This document shows, piece by piece, positions 27,707 to 37,016 of a DNA stretch of 64,000 nucleotides. Position numbers and translations under genes: made by a program. Origin of the DNA: GCA-002727735 sp036159515 (GTDB taxonomy: Bacteria > Bacteroidota > Bacteroidia > Flavobacteriales_D > Parvicellaceae); NCBI GenBank assembly GCA_036159515.1, contig JAYYEV010000002.1, forward strand, positions 25,587-89,586, read 5' to 3'. Every line of letters begins with the position of its first letter. Position 1 is the stretch's first letter. Under the pieces are notes generated by a model. That model saw nothing but the letters and a program-made list of their open reading frames with translations, did not search any database and was not told where the DNA came from.

Positions 27707-30171
27707 AAATTAGCCGAAAACTGCCATAGTAAGGTTCTTGGTGGCATAACATTTCCTGGTCTATTGGAATATTCTATATTGAGTAAATTATTGGCCAAAA
27801 TAGACAACTTGTATTTATCATTGAAAGTATATGCGAATCGGCAATCTAATACGAGATCTCCTGTCATCCTAGCATTTCTATAATCTCCATAACCTGGTAA
27901 TATTTCAGTATTTTGAACTATAGGTTGCATAAAAACATTATCTATATTTTCCATTAAACTCGTATAACGTGTACTAAGCCCAATTGCCCATTTTTTATAA
28001 TCCAATTGAAAATCAATTTTTAACATATGTCTATTTCTGTATTTTAGAATGGTATTCTCAGGATTGTCCATATCTGGATCACTAAATGTAGTTAGGTATG
28101 CTGAATCTGCACTAGTAGGGGTTGGATGAATAAAGGTGTAACCTGCTAATGTGGTAAAAGACAGGTTTTCTGTTAAATTCCCTTGTCCAACTATACTTAA
28201 CTCGAATCCTGGAATATTTGCATTCTGAATATTAGTACTTCTTGCTCCTAAATAGTTTGTTAATTGATTTAGATCTCCTCCAATAAGTTGGTATAATTCC
28301 AATAGAGTTAAATCCGATCCGTCAGTATTATAAAACCCAAACATAAATTCAATCATATCTTGGTATCTTGTTATGAACCCTGACAAATCTAAATAGCCCT
28401 TGAAATTATTAATTTTGAACCCTTGCTTCAGGCCTATTTCTGCACTCCACCCATATTCTGGTTGAATAGTATTGTTGGGGAAAATATTGAGCCCACCCAC
28501 AAATGTGGAGATGTATTTTTCAGCAATAGATGGGAATCGATAACCCTGTCCGTAAGAAGCTCTCAAGAAAGTGTATTCTGCAGGTTGATATGTTCCTCCA
28601 ATCCTAAATACGGGTTGAAAAGGAATATTCAAATCTTTATTAAATAACTTTCCTTCTGATTGTACGCTATCAATTTTAAAATATTCTAACCTCATTCCGG
28701 CAGTTAGATTAATTTTTTTCCATTTTTTATCACCTTGAAAATACGTGGCAAAATTTGTGGAAGTGTGGTTTCCGTACAGTTCTGAAATCACTTCAGTATA
28801 GGATGACATGACTCCACTTGTAATAGTGAACTTATTTTCAAATTGTTGTTGAAACTGATATTCTCCAAAATATAAATTAGAGGTAGCTGCTTGATTGGTA
28901 TTATTTTGGTTATCTGTTCTAAAAAAACGAGTTTTTAGATGATGCTCATGTCCATTTTCGTTTATATACGAAATGTAAGGATCTACCATGATTCTGGATG
29001 AGAATGAGGTACTCATTGTTGTGGTTGCTGTATCTACACCGCCGAGTGCATGAAGTACACTATCAGCTCCAGCCCACAAGAAAAAAAGGGTACTGTTATT
29101 AAAGTTGTTATTTAAATTTAAACCATAAGAAAGACCATTTATTTTTTTTGAAAAATGTTTCCATCCTGCATTTAGTCTGGTTCTCTGGTCATTTTCACCA
29201 AAACGATATCCTTGATCCTTCATAAAAAAACCGCCAACAACTAACTCATCATTTTCTGAAAGCTTTCTTAAATGAGAAAAATTCCCCTGAATGTAACCTC
29301 TAGGACTATCCCACCACGTTTGATTACCTCTTTGGTCTAACACAGAATCTCCAGAAATTAATGATGTCCCCGTCCTAGATGCATATCCTTTATTATAAAA
29401 ACCATTTGATATATTCACTTTGGTAACAGGTTTCTCATTTGGATATTGTGTTCTAATGTTGATTACTCCGTTCAAGGCAGAAGAACCGTAAAGAACAGAT
29501 GATGCTCCTTTTAAAATTTCTATTTGAGAAATATTTTCAAGAGGGATGGCTGACCATTTAATGTCATTAGCATCCCCTGATAACATTGGCATTCCATCTA
29601 CCATGACTAATACCCTACTTCCAGCTCCATAACTCCAACCACTACCACCTCTAATGCTAACTTGATTTTCATTGATTTGAACGCCTGGAACTTGTTCTAC
29701 TATAGCTTCAGCATCACGCGTAGCTTTATTTTCTATTAAAGCTGGCTTTATCACAGCCATAGAAATGGGTACATCTCCTAATTTCTGCTCATATTTGCTA
29801 GCTGAAATGACCACATCATCTAACTGATTAGATTCAGGGAATAAAGTTAAATTGAATTCTTTGGTTTCACCCTCTACTAATTGAATATTCTTTTTTTGGG
29901 TTTGATAACCAATATATTTAAAGGTTATGGTGTAAGAACCAGGTTTGGTATTAAAACGGTACGCCCCATTGAAGTCAGTAGCTGTTCCGTCGCCATTATT
30001 TAAAATAACGTTACCTCCAATTAATGGCTTCCCAACTTCTTCACCATCATAAATAATACCAATTACCGTGGCGGTTTTATCAGATTGTCCAAATAGACCA
30101 ATTGGGATGTAGAGAATCCCTACTAGGACTAAAAATAAAGAACAGCGAAGGGAGTTAGTAAAATACTTCAT
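27703..30171 (-). CDS. TonB-dependent outer-membrane receptor
   Basis: An 822-residue receptor. After the signal peptide comes a carboxypeptidase-like regulatory beta domain (ATVIGIIYDGEEVGKPLIGG, DFNGAYRF, YIGYQTQKKNI). The plug domain has QVSIRGGSGWSYGAGS, VLVMVDGMPM and IEILKGASSVLYGSSALNG. The rest is a 22-strand barrel ending in a C-terminal aromatic (LLWQFSANF). There is no SusD partner, so a glycan Sus-type system is unlikely; a cobalamin-, siderophore- or metal-type ligand is possible but not shown. It is last in a run with a TonB-like protein and a MORN-repeat protein, 23 nt after the latter. Confidence 0.93.
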   Translation of the reverse strand: MKYFTNSLRCSLFLVLVGILYIPIGLFGQSDKTATVIGIIYDGEEVGKPLIGGNVILNNGDGTATDFNGAYRFNTKPGSYTITFKYIGYQTQKKNIQLVEGETKEFNLTLFPESNQLDDVVISASKYEQKLGDVPISMAVIKPALIENKATRDAEAIVEQVPGVQINENQVSIRGGSGWSYGAGSRVLVMVDGMPMLSGDANDIKWSAIPLENISQIEILKGASSVLYGSSALNGVINIRTQYPNEKPVTKVNISNGFYNKGYASRTGTSLISGDSVLDQRGNQTWWDSPRGYIQGNFSHLRKLSENDELVVGGFFMKDQGYRFGENDQRTRLNAGWKHFSKKINGLSYGLNLNNNFNNSTLFFLWAGADSVLHALGGVDTATTTMSTSFSSRIMVDPYISYINENGHEHHLKTRFFRTDNQNNTNQAATSNLYFGEYQFQQQFENKFTITSGVMSSYTEVISELYGNHTSTNFATYFQGDKKWKKINLTAGMRLEYFKIDSVQSEGKLFNKDLNIPFQPVFRIGGTYQPAEYTFLRASYGQGYRFPSIAEKYISTFVGGLNIFPNNTIQPEYGWSAEIGLKQGFKINNFKGYLDLSGFITRYQDMIEFMFGFYNTDGSDLTLLELYQLIGGDLNQLTNYLGARSTNIQNANIPGFELSIVGQGNLTENLSFTTLAGYTFIHPTPTSADSAYLTTFSDPDMDNPENTILKYRNRHMLKIDFQLDYKKWAIGLSTRYTSLMENIDNVFMQPIVQNTEILPGYGDYRNARMTGDLVLDCRFAYTFNDKYKLSILANNLLNIEYSNRPGNVMPPRTLLWQFSANF

Positions 30172-30194
30172 TGGCTTAATTTTAAGGAAAATAG

Positions 30195-32015
30195 TTATTT
30201 TTTACCTTTTGATGAAAAGTATTTGTAAGATACTTTTTTAATGACATCTTTGGTTTTAACGCCTTCTTTATATACCACATGATAAATGAGTTTACCCTTT
30301 TTACTGAATAACATCATGTCACCATGTTTTTTATTTTCTTTATAATTAGTTTCTCCAATTTTATTTCCTTTTCTACCAAAAAATTCACTTTGACCGTCCA
30401 ATAAGCCATCTTTATAATTTATACTTCTATGTATGATCACACCACCAGGGTGATAGAATTTTGAAACTCCATTTAATTTGCCATCAGCATAATTTTCTTC
30501 ACTTTTTACACTCCCATCTACTTCATCATACTTCACCCATTTTCCGTGGTGAACAGATCGCTTTAGTACTCTTGTATCTCCAATTACAATCTCATTCTTA
30601 TAATCAATGACCTTATAATGTCTAATTTCAATTAATTTCCCGTTGGGATCCCAAAATGACCATTTGTTGTTCTTATGATCGTTATCATAATCACCAGAAT
30701 ATTTTAGTTGTCCGTTTTTATAATACCCGTCCCAATGGTAATTCATTCTTCCTTCTGAAAAATAGCCTTTATCTTTTAATTGTCCATTTTCGTACCAAGA
30801 CTTCCAAACTCCATCTTCTTTATCATTTTTAAATTTACCTTCCATTGCTTTTTGTCCAGATTCAAAATAGGTTGTCCAGTTTCCATTTTTTTGATCAAAT
30901 TGGTAGACACCTTCTTTCCAAATTTTACCATCATTGTAGTAGAATTTCCAATTCTTGTTTTTTTGACCATTAATGAAGGAACCTTCATAGTACAATTGAC
31001 CGCTTGGATAGAAATATTCCCAGAATCCATCTTGTAAATCTTTTTTGAATTCTCCCTTCATATCGAACTTTCCATTAACGAAATAGTATACCCATTCTCC
31101 TTCTTTATAGCTATTATAGAAAGTACCTTTCATACTTATATTACCTTCTGGGTAAAATTCGTTGAATTCCCCATTTTTCAAACCATCTTTATACTGTGTA
31201 ACCTGATATGTGGTATCAATAACTATAAATGTTTCTTGCCAGGTGCTGTCCATGAGACCATTTTTATAAAATCCAGTTTTTCTAAGTTGCCCATTAGGTT
31301 TAAATAAGGTGAATTTTCCATGTTTTAGACCTGATTTATATTCCACTTCGCTTCTCAACTTATTATCAGGAAAGTAAGTTTTTCTTTTCCCGTTACCATT
31401 AGTTACAAGTGCCATTCCCGATGTATCATAAAATTGTAGAACGAATTCTGTCGTATCCCCTGTTTTAAACTGTGTTTTTTCCATCGGTTTTCCATTGTTG
31501 TAAAAATATTCCCACTCGTTGATTTTACGTGAATCATATAGACTAGGCTTATTTTTCAGGAATAATAAATTTATGGTGTCTTGATAATTAACTTTAGGAA
31601 TGATTTCATATGAACCCATTTCAGATAATACACCATTTCCATAGTATGATTTAAATGTGGAGTCAGGTTTACCCAAAAAGAAAAAACCATCAAATTTTAA
31701 TTTACCGTTTTCATAAAATGATTGGTATGGACCATGTAGTTCACCAAGAAAAAAGTGACTTATCTCCCTCACTTTTCCAGTTGGATAATAAAACACCCAT
31801 TTTCCAATTTTTTCCCCTACAGCTGAAAATCCCTCCGTATGGTATTGACCAATACTTCTAATGATATTTTTATCTTTATTCCAATAGGTAATTATTTTTT
31901 CTTGTTTAATTAGTCCATTTTCCTTGACCTGACTATTCAATGTTTGAGTAATGAAAAAGCCTATAATAAATCCAAATAGATACTTAAATTTTATTTCTTG
32001 GTACAGTGTTAACAT
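30195..32015 (-). CDS. Exported MORN/YwqK-like repeat protein
   Basis: A 606-residue protein starting at ATG 32015, 2 nt after the tonB stop; an in-frame ATG at 32048 would overlap tonB and place polar residues before the signal peptide (YLFGFIIGFFITQTLNSQ). Nearly the whole mature protein is about 15-20 copies of a 20-25-residue MORN_2-type unit, seen as NGKL...G.Y..G...G.W..YY. The same unit defines the so-called YwqK antitoxin family, but no toxin is adjacent and this copy is exported, so that label should not be taken as a function. Position between a TonB protein and a TonB receptor suggests a role with that transport pair. Confidence 0.85.
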   Translation of the reverse strand: MLTLYQEIKFKYLFGFIIGFFITQTLNSQVKENGLIKQEKIITYWNKDKNIIRSIGQYHTEGFSAVGEKIGKWVFYYPTGKVREISHFFLGELHGPYQSFYENGKLKFDGFFFLGKPDSTFKSYYGNGVLSEMGSYEIIPKVNYQDTINLLFLKNKPSLYDSRKINEWEYFYNNGKPMEKTQFKTGDTTEFVLQFYDTSGMALVTNGNGKRKTYFPDNKLRSEVEYKSGLKHGKFTLFKPNGQLRKTGFYKNGLMDSTWQETFIVIDTTYQVTQYKDGLKNGEFNEFYPEGNISMKGTFYNSYKEGEWVYYFVNGKFDMKGEFKKDLQDGFWEYFYPSGQLYYEGSFINGQKNKNWKFYYNDGKIWKEGVYQFDQKNGNWTTYFESGQKAMEGKFKNDKEDGVWKSWYENGQLKDKGYFSEGRMNYHWDGYYKNGQLKYSGDYDNDHKNNKWSFWDPNGKLIEIRHYKVIDYKNEIVIGDTRVLKRSVHHGKWVKYDEVDGSVKSEENYADGKLNGVSKFYHPGGVIIHRSINYKDGLLDGQSEFFGRKGNKIGETNYKENKKHGDMMLFSKKGKLIYHVVYKEGVKTKDVIKKVSYKYFSSKGKK

Positions 32016-32017
32016 CT

Positions 32018-32728
32018 TTATTGAGATAAATAAATAAATTCCACCCACCCATCCATTCTATTTCCTTGTTTAAAGTCGGAATTAAATTTCCAATTTCTGG
32101 TGTATTTAATGGCATTTGATATAAGACACTCATCGTTTGTTGTTGTTTTAGCATCATCTACTTTACAATCTGTAACCATACCTTTCTGATTAATTTTTAT
32201 GATAAGTCTAACTTTTCCTGACGAATTGCACAAATAAGATGGAACATTTTGAATAAGCGTATATCTGCCTTCTACAAAGTATTTTGCGATAGCTTCATTC
32301 ATCTTTTCAACAGATTTACTTTGAACTTCATTATTTTGATTTTCATCAGGAATTTTACTTTTTATCAAAGTGGGATTGTCCTTGGACAAGGTGTTAAAGG
32401 TCTCGTTTTCAAATTGAGTTAGTTCATTTAGGACTTCTTGCTCAATTTTTTGTGCTTGTATGGATTTATGAATAGGCTTATCAGAATCAAAGTTAGATGT
32501 GAGATTGGTGGGAACAAGTACATTTTCATCATCTAGTTCCTCTTCTTGAGTTTCCATTTCTATAAGTTGATCTAAGGTGAAATCTAAGGTGGCCACTACC
32601 TTTTCTTTGGGTTTAATAGTGTAAAATGATATGTGTTGCATATTTAGCCAAACAAAAATAAATACATGAATCATTAATGTAGCAGCAATGGCATTCTGGT
32701 GTTTTTCAATAAAATGAAGAATTTTCAC
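32018..32728 (-). CDS. TonB-like energy transducer
   Basis: A 236-residue protein starting at GTG (32728). A single N-terminal membrane helix (about 13-30, AATLMIHVFIFVWLN) is followed by an acidic, Gln/Asn-rich periplasmic linker rather than the usual Pro-rich one, then a TonB C-terminal domain (GKVRLIIKINQKGMVTDCKV, NWKFNSDF, GWVEFIYL). TonB proteins pass proton-motive energy from ExbBD to outer-membrane receptors. No exbB or exbD gene is in the window, so it would use a distant complex. It probably serves the receptor two genes downstream. Confidence 0.85.
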   Translation of the reverse strand: MKILHFIEKHQNAIAATLMIHVFIFVWLNMQHISFYTIKPKEKVVATLDFTLDQLIEMETQEEELDDENVLVPTNLTSNFDSDKPIHKSIQAQKIEQEVLNELTQFENETFNTLSKDNPTLIKSKIPDENQNNEVQSKSVEKMNEAIAKYFVEGRYTLIQNVPSYLCNSSGKVRLIIKINQKGMVTDCKVDDAKTTTNDECLISNAIKYTRNWKFNSDFKQGNRMDGWVEFIYLSQ

Positions 32729-32778
32729 AGGTTTTACTCAAATAAACTTTTATAATTTAAATAAAAATTTATGATTGA

Positions 32779-33375
32779 TCATTCAGCTAACGAAGAATTA
32801 TATTTTTTATTAAGTAGCTGAATTACTTCCATAGTGATATCATGAGTTGAGTCGGCATATAGCATTGGACCACCGATTCTAAAACTTAACACAAAATCAT
32901 ATCCTAATTCTTTTCCAATAATTTGCATGTATTCATTGGTCTTTAGAATGTAGCTTTCTGTTAAAAGAAGTTCTTCTTGAGCAAGTTGATCTGTCAAGTC
33001 TTGTTCTACTTTCATGATTTCTTGTTCCAAAGACATGATGTTTTGAGCTTTTTCCATTTTTTCTCTTTCCCCCATTATAGGTGCTGCTTTTTCAAAGTCG
33101 GCTCTTAATTTTTGATAGCTGTTCATTTTATCCTTTAACTGATTTTCGGCAGAACTTCTTTTGTTAAGTAACTTGGTTTGAATTAATGCCGCAAAGTCAT
33201 AGTATTTTGAAACCGTATCGCTGTTAACATAAGCAATTCTTATGTTATTTACAGTGTTTAACTGAACAGCTGGAGTGTTATTCTCTGCTGTTTTAGGATT
33301 ATTATCGCATTGAACAATTAACAGACAGATTAAACACAAACAGCTTATCTGTTTTATTAAATTAAAAGAAATCAT
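32779..33375 (-). CDS. OmpH/Skp-family lipoprotein
   Basis: A 198-residue protein with a lipobox (LLIVQC near residue 23) and the Skp/OmpH pattern: a beta strand IRIAYVNSDTV, a long charged coiled coil (about 65-150), and a return strand (YDFVLSFRIGGPMLYAD) followed by I..LN. OmpH proteins are periplasmic chaperones for outer-membrane proteins; the lipid anchor would tether this one to a membrane. It lies 11 nt after the SiaC-like gene, 50 nt before tonB. Confidence 0.88.
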   Translation of the reverse strand: MISFNLIKQISCLCLICLLIVQCDNNPKTAENNTPAVQLNTVNNIRIAYVNSDTVSKYYDFAALIQTKLLNKRSSAENQLKDKMNSYQKLRADFEKAAPIMGEREKMEKAQNIMSLEQEIMKVEQDLTDQLAQEELLLTESYILKTNEYMQIIGKELGYDFVLSFRIGGPMLYADSTHDITMEVIQLLNKKYNSSLAE

Positions 33376-33386
33376 AATTGTGGTTT

Positions 33387-33785
33387 TTATATGGTGGTCA
33401 TAAAATTTTGTACAGTTTCAATGAATTCGAAAGGTACTGAGACCATATCAGCATAATCATTTCCTAGCTCATAGTTACCATCTTCATCATTGTTATAGAC
33501 CCACCTTATTCTAACATCTTTTTTTAGCTGGTAAAGCTCATCAAGTAAGACCACGATGTTCAAAAGAAATTTTGATGAAGAAATATTTATTGCACTTAAG
33601 TTAAGAGTGAGTATAGTGAGGCCCGCTGGCTGCTTAATGTATTCTTTAATGTGGTTTTCAATTGGAGTAAAAAAAGAATCTGGCTCTTCTAAAGTACACT
33701 GACCTTCAAGGACAAATAAACCTTTGTCAAAATTAAATGAGACTAAAGGGGTTTTTTCTGACGCTTCTTTGTATAAAAGATTCAT
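33387..33785 (-). CDS. SiaC-like (DUF1987) regulatory protein
   Basis: A 132-residue protein with the DUF1987/SiaC fold signs: TPLVSFNFDKGLFVLEG at the N-terminus, a PIENHIKEYI helix, the central LNLSAINISSSKFLLNIV strand-helix, and RWVYNNDEDGNYELGNDYADM near the end. In Pseudomonas, SiaC is switched by phosphorylation of a Thr in an NTSS-type motif and steers c-di-GMP signalling. Here the aligned residue is Ile68 (NISSSK). No SiaA phosphatase, SiaB kinase or GGDEF gene is adjacent. Family assignment is firm, function inferred. Confidence 0.85.
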   Translation of the reverse strand: MNLLYKEASEKTPLVSFNFDKGLFVLEGQCTLEEPDSFFTPIENHIKEYIKQPAGLTILTLNLSAINISSSKFLLNIVVLLDELYQLKKDVRIRWVYNNDEDGNYELGNDYADMVSVPFEFIETVQNFMTTI

Positions 33786-33850
33786 ACGTTGTTAATACAT
33801 AACAAATATCTGTAATAATTTTATTTGTAGCGTAAATAAGAGAACTTTTT

Positions 33851-34519
33851 TTAAAATGGTTTAAAATCTTTTAAATATAGTGGAACAAAATACGCCACAT
33901 CTTCAAAATCCTTGCTTTTAAACTTGGTGTATGTCATTCTTGACATTCCTCTAGAAAAGTTTAATTCTTGCGGATTGATTAAAGGATGATTAAATGGTTT
34001 CCCCTGAAATTTTTTTGCGCCACTTCCAATAAAGTGAACATATTCAAATTGACATAGGGAATCTAAAAATTCTTGATCTATAATTTTAGCATCTAATGGG
34101 TAAACGATTTCTTTTTTTTCATTATAACCGGCAGTATAAACTTCATCTCTTCTAGCATCAATCATTGGAAAGTAAATACTGTTGGGTTCTTTATTTAATA
34201 TTTCATAGTTCTCCATCATAACGTCTATGGTATTTACAGAAATTAATGGCTTGTTTAGAGCAAATGCAATCCCTTTTGCAGTAGAAACTCCAATTCGTAG
34301 TCCTGTGAACGAGCCAGGACCTGAAGCTACACCAATGCCATCTAAATTTTTAAATGAAATACCACTGTTTTTGAGTACGTTTTTAATTAGAACATGCAGC
34401 TGTTCTCCATGTACGTATTTGTCACTTAAAATGATTTTTTCATCAATCAGTTCGCCGTTAATTGAAATACAAACTGAACATGTTGTAGTTGAAGTTTCAA
34501 TATTTAAAATGGTAATCAA
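33851..34519 (-). CDS. tsaB: tRNA threonylcarbamoyladenosine (t6A37) protein TsaB
   Basis: A 222-residue ASKHA-fold protein. Signs are ILNIETSTTTCSV at the N-terminus, HGEQLHVLIKNVL and GIGVASGPGSFTGLRIGVST. TsaB is the inactive partner that supports TsaD in making t6A37 on ANN-decoding tRNAs. The start is TTG at 34519, two bases after the lptB stop; no ATG would keep the conserved first strand. Confidence 0.95.
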   Translation of the reverse strand: MITILNIETSTTTCSVCISINGELIDEKIILSDKYVHGEQLHVLIKNVLKNSGISFKNLDGIGVASGPGSFTGLRIGVSTAKGIAFALNKPLISVNTIDVMMENYEILNKEPNSIYFPMIDARRDEVYTAGYNEKKEIVYPLDAKIIDQEFLDSLCQFEYVHFIGSGAKKFQGKPFNHPLINPQELNFSRGMSRMTYTKFKSKDFEDVAYFVPLYLKDFKPF

Positions 34520-34520
34520 T

Positions 34521-35261
34521 TTAAATTCCGATTACTTTTTTTTGCAACTTAAAATTTTGACCTAAATATACTTTTCTGACTTGTTCATCCTCGGCTAGTT
34601 CTTCTGCAGAACCAGATTTCAATATGGCACCTTCAAATAATAAATAAGCTCTATCCACAATGGAAAGGGTTTCTTGTACATTATGATCAGTAATTAAAAT
34701 TCCTATTTTCTTCTCTCTTAGTTTGAGTACTATCCTTTGAATATCTTCAACTGCAATTGGATCTACGCCTGCAAATGGTTCGTCTAATAGAATAAAATTA
34801 GGTTCATTTGCTAAACATCGAGCAATTTCTGTTCTCCTTTTTTCACCACCCGACAGTTTTATGCCCATGGTTTTTCTTACGTGTCCAAGACCGAATTCTT
34901 CAATTAATGATTCAAGCTTTATTTTTTGTTCTTTTTTTGAAAGAGAAGACATTTCTAATATCGCCTTAATGTTATCCTCAACTGATAATTTTCTAAATAC
35001 GGAGACTTCTTGCGGAAGATAACCTATACCCATTTTAGAACGTTTATACATTGGAATTTTAGTAATGTTATTTTGATGTAAAAACACATTACCTGTGTCA
35101 GGCTTAATTAATCCTACAATCATATAAAAAGAGGTGGTTTTGCCTGCTCCATTAGGGCCTAATAGGCCCACAATTTCTCCTTTTTTAAGGGTTAAGGAAA
35201 CATCTTTTACTACTTTTCTTCCTTTATATGTTTTATTTATTTTATCGGCCTGTAACTCCAT
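34521..35261 (-). CDS. lptB: LPS export ABC transporter ATPase
   Basis: A 246-residue ATPase of the LptB type. Walker A is GPNGAGKTT at residues 35-43, the ABC signature LSGGEKRRTEIARCL, Walker B FILLDEPFAGVDP, and the switch His lies in ITDHNVQETL. It powers extraction of LPS from the inner membrane with LptF/G (not in this window) and LptC (a candidate lies at 49093). It sits 6 nt after tatC and directly before tsaB. Confidence 0.95.
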   Translation of the reverse strand: MELQADKINKTYKGRKVVKDVSLTLKKGEIVGLLGPNGAGKTTSFYMIVGLIKPDTGNVFLHQNNITKIPMYKRSKMGIGYLPQEVSVFRKLSVEDNIKAILEMSSLSKKEQKIKLESLIEEFGLGHVRKTMGIKLSGGEKRRTEIARCLANEPNFILLDEPFAGVDPIAVEDIQRIVLKLREKKIGILITDHNVQETLSIVDRAYLLFEGAILKSGSAEELAEDEQVRKVYLGQNFKLQKKVIGI

Positions 35262-35267
35262 GACATT

Positions 35268-36080
35268 TCAGATCACTTTATTTCTTTTTTCAACTCTTTT
35301 AACGACTAAAACACCTATTTCGTATAACGAGTAAACGGGAATAGTAACTAACAATTGGCTTACCACATCAGGTGGTGTAATGATGGCCGAAAGTATCAGT
35401 ATTACTACAAGTGAGTGACGTCTATACTTTTTTAAGATTGCTGAGCCTAAAATTCCAATTTTGGCTAATAAATACATAATGACTGGAAGTTCAAAGAATA
35501 TTCCTGTTAAAAAAGTGGAAGTAGTAATCATAGACATGTATGAACTGATGGTGAAATTATTTTGTATTTCGTCAGTGAGTTTATACCCACCAAAAAATTG
35601 CACGCAAAGGGGACTTATCAAATAATAACCAAATAAAACCCCCAAGAAAAAAAGAAAACTGGCATTAAAAACAATCCATCTTGTAGCCTTGATTTCTTTT
35701 GCTTTAAGCCCAGGTTTAATAAATGACCAAATTTGAAAAAACGTGAAAGGAAATGAGACAATAAAACCACCAATCAGTGCAAAATACATATTAGTTGTAA
35801 ATTGTTTTGTCATTTCAATAGATTGGATTTGAATAGGGATGTCATCAGCACACAACAAGTCATCAATTTGTAATTTTTCAGATAAAAGACAAAAAAATTG
35901 ATAAGTAGGAAAATTGGTTTTGGACATGTTGAGATATACCAATTTAACGATAGGATCAGTGAAGTAAAATAGAACAACAGCAAGAATGAGAATAACAATT
36001 ACAGATCTTACTAATCTCCATCTTAATTCTTCAAGATGCCCTAGAAATGACATTTCATTTTCTGATGTTTTTTCACTCAT
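35268..36080 (-). CDS. tatC: Sec-independent translocase subunit TatC
   Basis: A 270-residue membrane protein with six helices. The N-terminus MSFLGHLEELRWRLVRS carries the conserved signal-recognition LEELR; later FFQIWSFIKPGLKAKE and ILSAIITPPDVVSQ are family signatures. A loop of about 40 residues between the first helices holds two Cys residues. TatC receives twin-arginine signal peptides. TatA/B genes are not nearby. It is the first gene of the tatC-lptB-tsaB run and has a TAGATTTG box just upstream. Confidence 0.96.
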   Translation of the reverse strand: MSEKTSENEMSFLGHLEELRWRLVRSVIVILILAVVLFYFTDPIVKLVYLNMSKTNFPTYQFFCLLSEKLQIDDLLCADDIPIQIQSIEMTKQFTTNMYFALIGGFIVSFPFTFFQIWSFIKPGLKAKEIKATRWIVFNASFLFFLGVLFGYYLISPLCVQFFGGYKLTDEIQNNFTISSYMSMITTSTFLTGIFFELPVIMYLLAKIGILGSAILKKYRRHSLVVILILSAIITPPDVVSQLLVTIPVYSLYEIGVLVVKRVEKRNKVI

Positions 36081-36085
36081 GGATG

Positions 36086-36093
36086 CAAATCTA
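36086..36093 (-). promoter_or_regulatory. Putative tatC -7 promoter box
   Basis: Minus-strand TAGATTTG matches TAnnTTTG and ends 5 nt before the tatC ATG at 36080, which implies an almost leaderless transcript. No -33 TTTG is visible. Confidence 0.45.
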
Positions 36094-36147
36094 AAACTTT
36101 GTATGGTATTAATTCACATATTTGAAGCTGTAAGACGATTTTACCAC

Positions 36148-36936
36148 ATGCTATTTAAAATTAAATCGTACATAACGTTTTTATTAGGGGGCATCTCGAA
36201 ATACGGTGTCCATTCTCCATTTTTGCATCATTTTATTCAAGATGTTCTAGATCACAGAGGCAATTTTTATTGTTTTCCCGCAATTGAGTTGGTGAGAAAA
36301 AAGTTAAGTCGTAATAAAAGAACTATTAAAAAATTGGATTTAGGTGCGGGTTCGTCCTATGGTAATAAAAATGAAATACCCATAAATCAGATTTTAAAAC
36401 AGGAGCAATCTAGTCCCAAAAAAGCAAAATTATTATTTAAAATGGTTAACTTTTATAATCCTGAAAAAGTACTAGAAATGGGTACATCGCTAGGCTTTAC
36501 TACAGCTTATCTAGCCAATGCAAGAAAAAATAATGAGGTTCTAAGCGTAGAAGCGGATAAGCAAAAGTGTGAAATTGCGAGTAAAACTATTAATTCACTT
36601 GGAATAAAAAATGTAAAAATTATCAATTCTACTTTCAGTGATTTGATAGAAAAAGCAAGTCATTGGCATTTCAATTTTATCTACTTTGATGGCAATCATA
36701 CCGATCATGCCACACTTTCCTACTTCCATTGGGCTGTTGAAAAGGTGTGTGAAAATGATGTGTTTGTTTTTGATGATATATACTGGTCAAAAGAAATGAA
36801 CCACGCTTGGAAAAAGATTATAAATCATGAAAAACCAACGCTTACATTGGATTTATTTAGCTTAGGAATTGTATTTTTTGATTCCAATCTTTCAAAGCAA
36901 CATATTAAATTAATTCACACCTCAAATTTTTATTGA
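36148..36936 (+). CDS. Class I SAM-dependent methyltransferase-like protein
   Basis: The frame stays open from 35986, but earlier starts lie in tatC; ATG at 36148 gives the family-like N-terminus (FLLGGISKYGVHSPFLHHFI), with 36103 as an alternative. The protein is about 262 residues. Residues near 100-125 form a SAM-binding strand and loop (VLEMGTSLGFTTAYLA), followed by acidic VLSVEADK and a catalytic-domain FIYFDGNHTDHAT, as in O-methyltransferase-type folds. The N-terminal G.HSPF segment marks a Bacteroidota-specific family. The substrate is unknown. Confidence 0.83.
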   Translation: MLFKIKSYITFLLGGISKYGVHSPFLHHFIQDVLDHRGNFYCFPAIELVRKKLSRNKRTIKKLDLGAGSSYGNKNEIPINQILKQEQSSPKKAKLLFKMVNFYNPEKVLEMGTSLGFTTAYLANARKNNEVLSVEADKQKCEIASKTINSLGIKNVKIINSTFSDLIEKASHWHFNFIYFDGNHTDHATLSYFHWAVEKVCENDVFVFDDIYWSKEMNHAWKKIINHEKPTLTLDLFSLGIVFFDSNLSKQHIKLIHTSNFY

Positions 36937-37016
36937 TTTAAGGAACATTTCTCTGTGAAAAATTAAATCTTGAAAGTGGTGAACTTTTAAGTCTTCAACT
37001 TTATTATTGTACATCG

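Noticed and set aside
30195..32015. Toxin-antitoxin locus
   Set aside because: The YwqK antitoxin label comes from MORN_2 repeats; the protein is large and exported and no toxin gene is adjacent.
34227..34565. A 112-codon plus-strand frame
   Set aside because: Antisense to tsaB and the end of lptB; no independent evidence.
35986..36147. N-terminal extension of the methyltransferase
   Set aside because: This part of the frame lies inside antisense tatC or the divergent promoter gap; family-like sequence begins at 36148.
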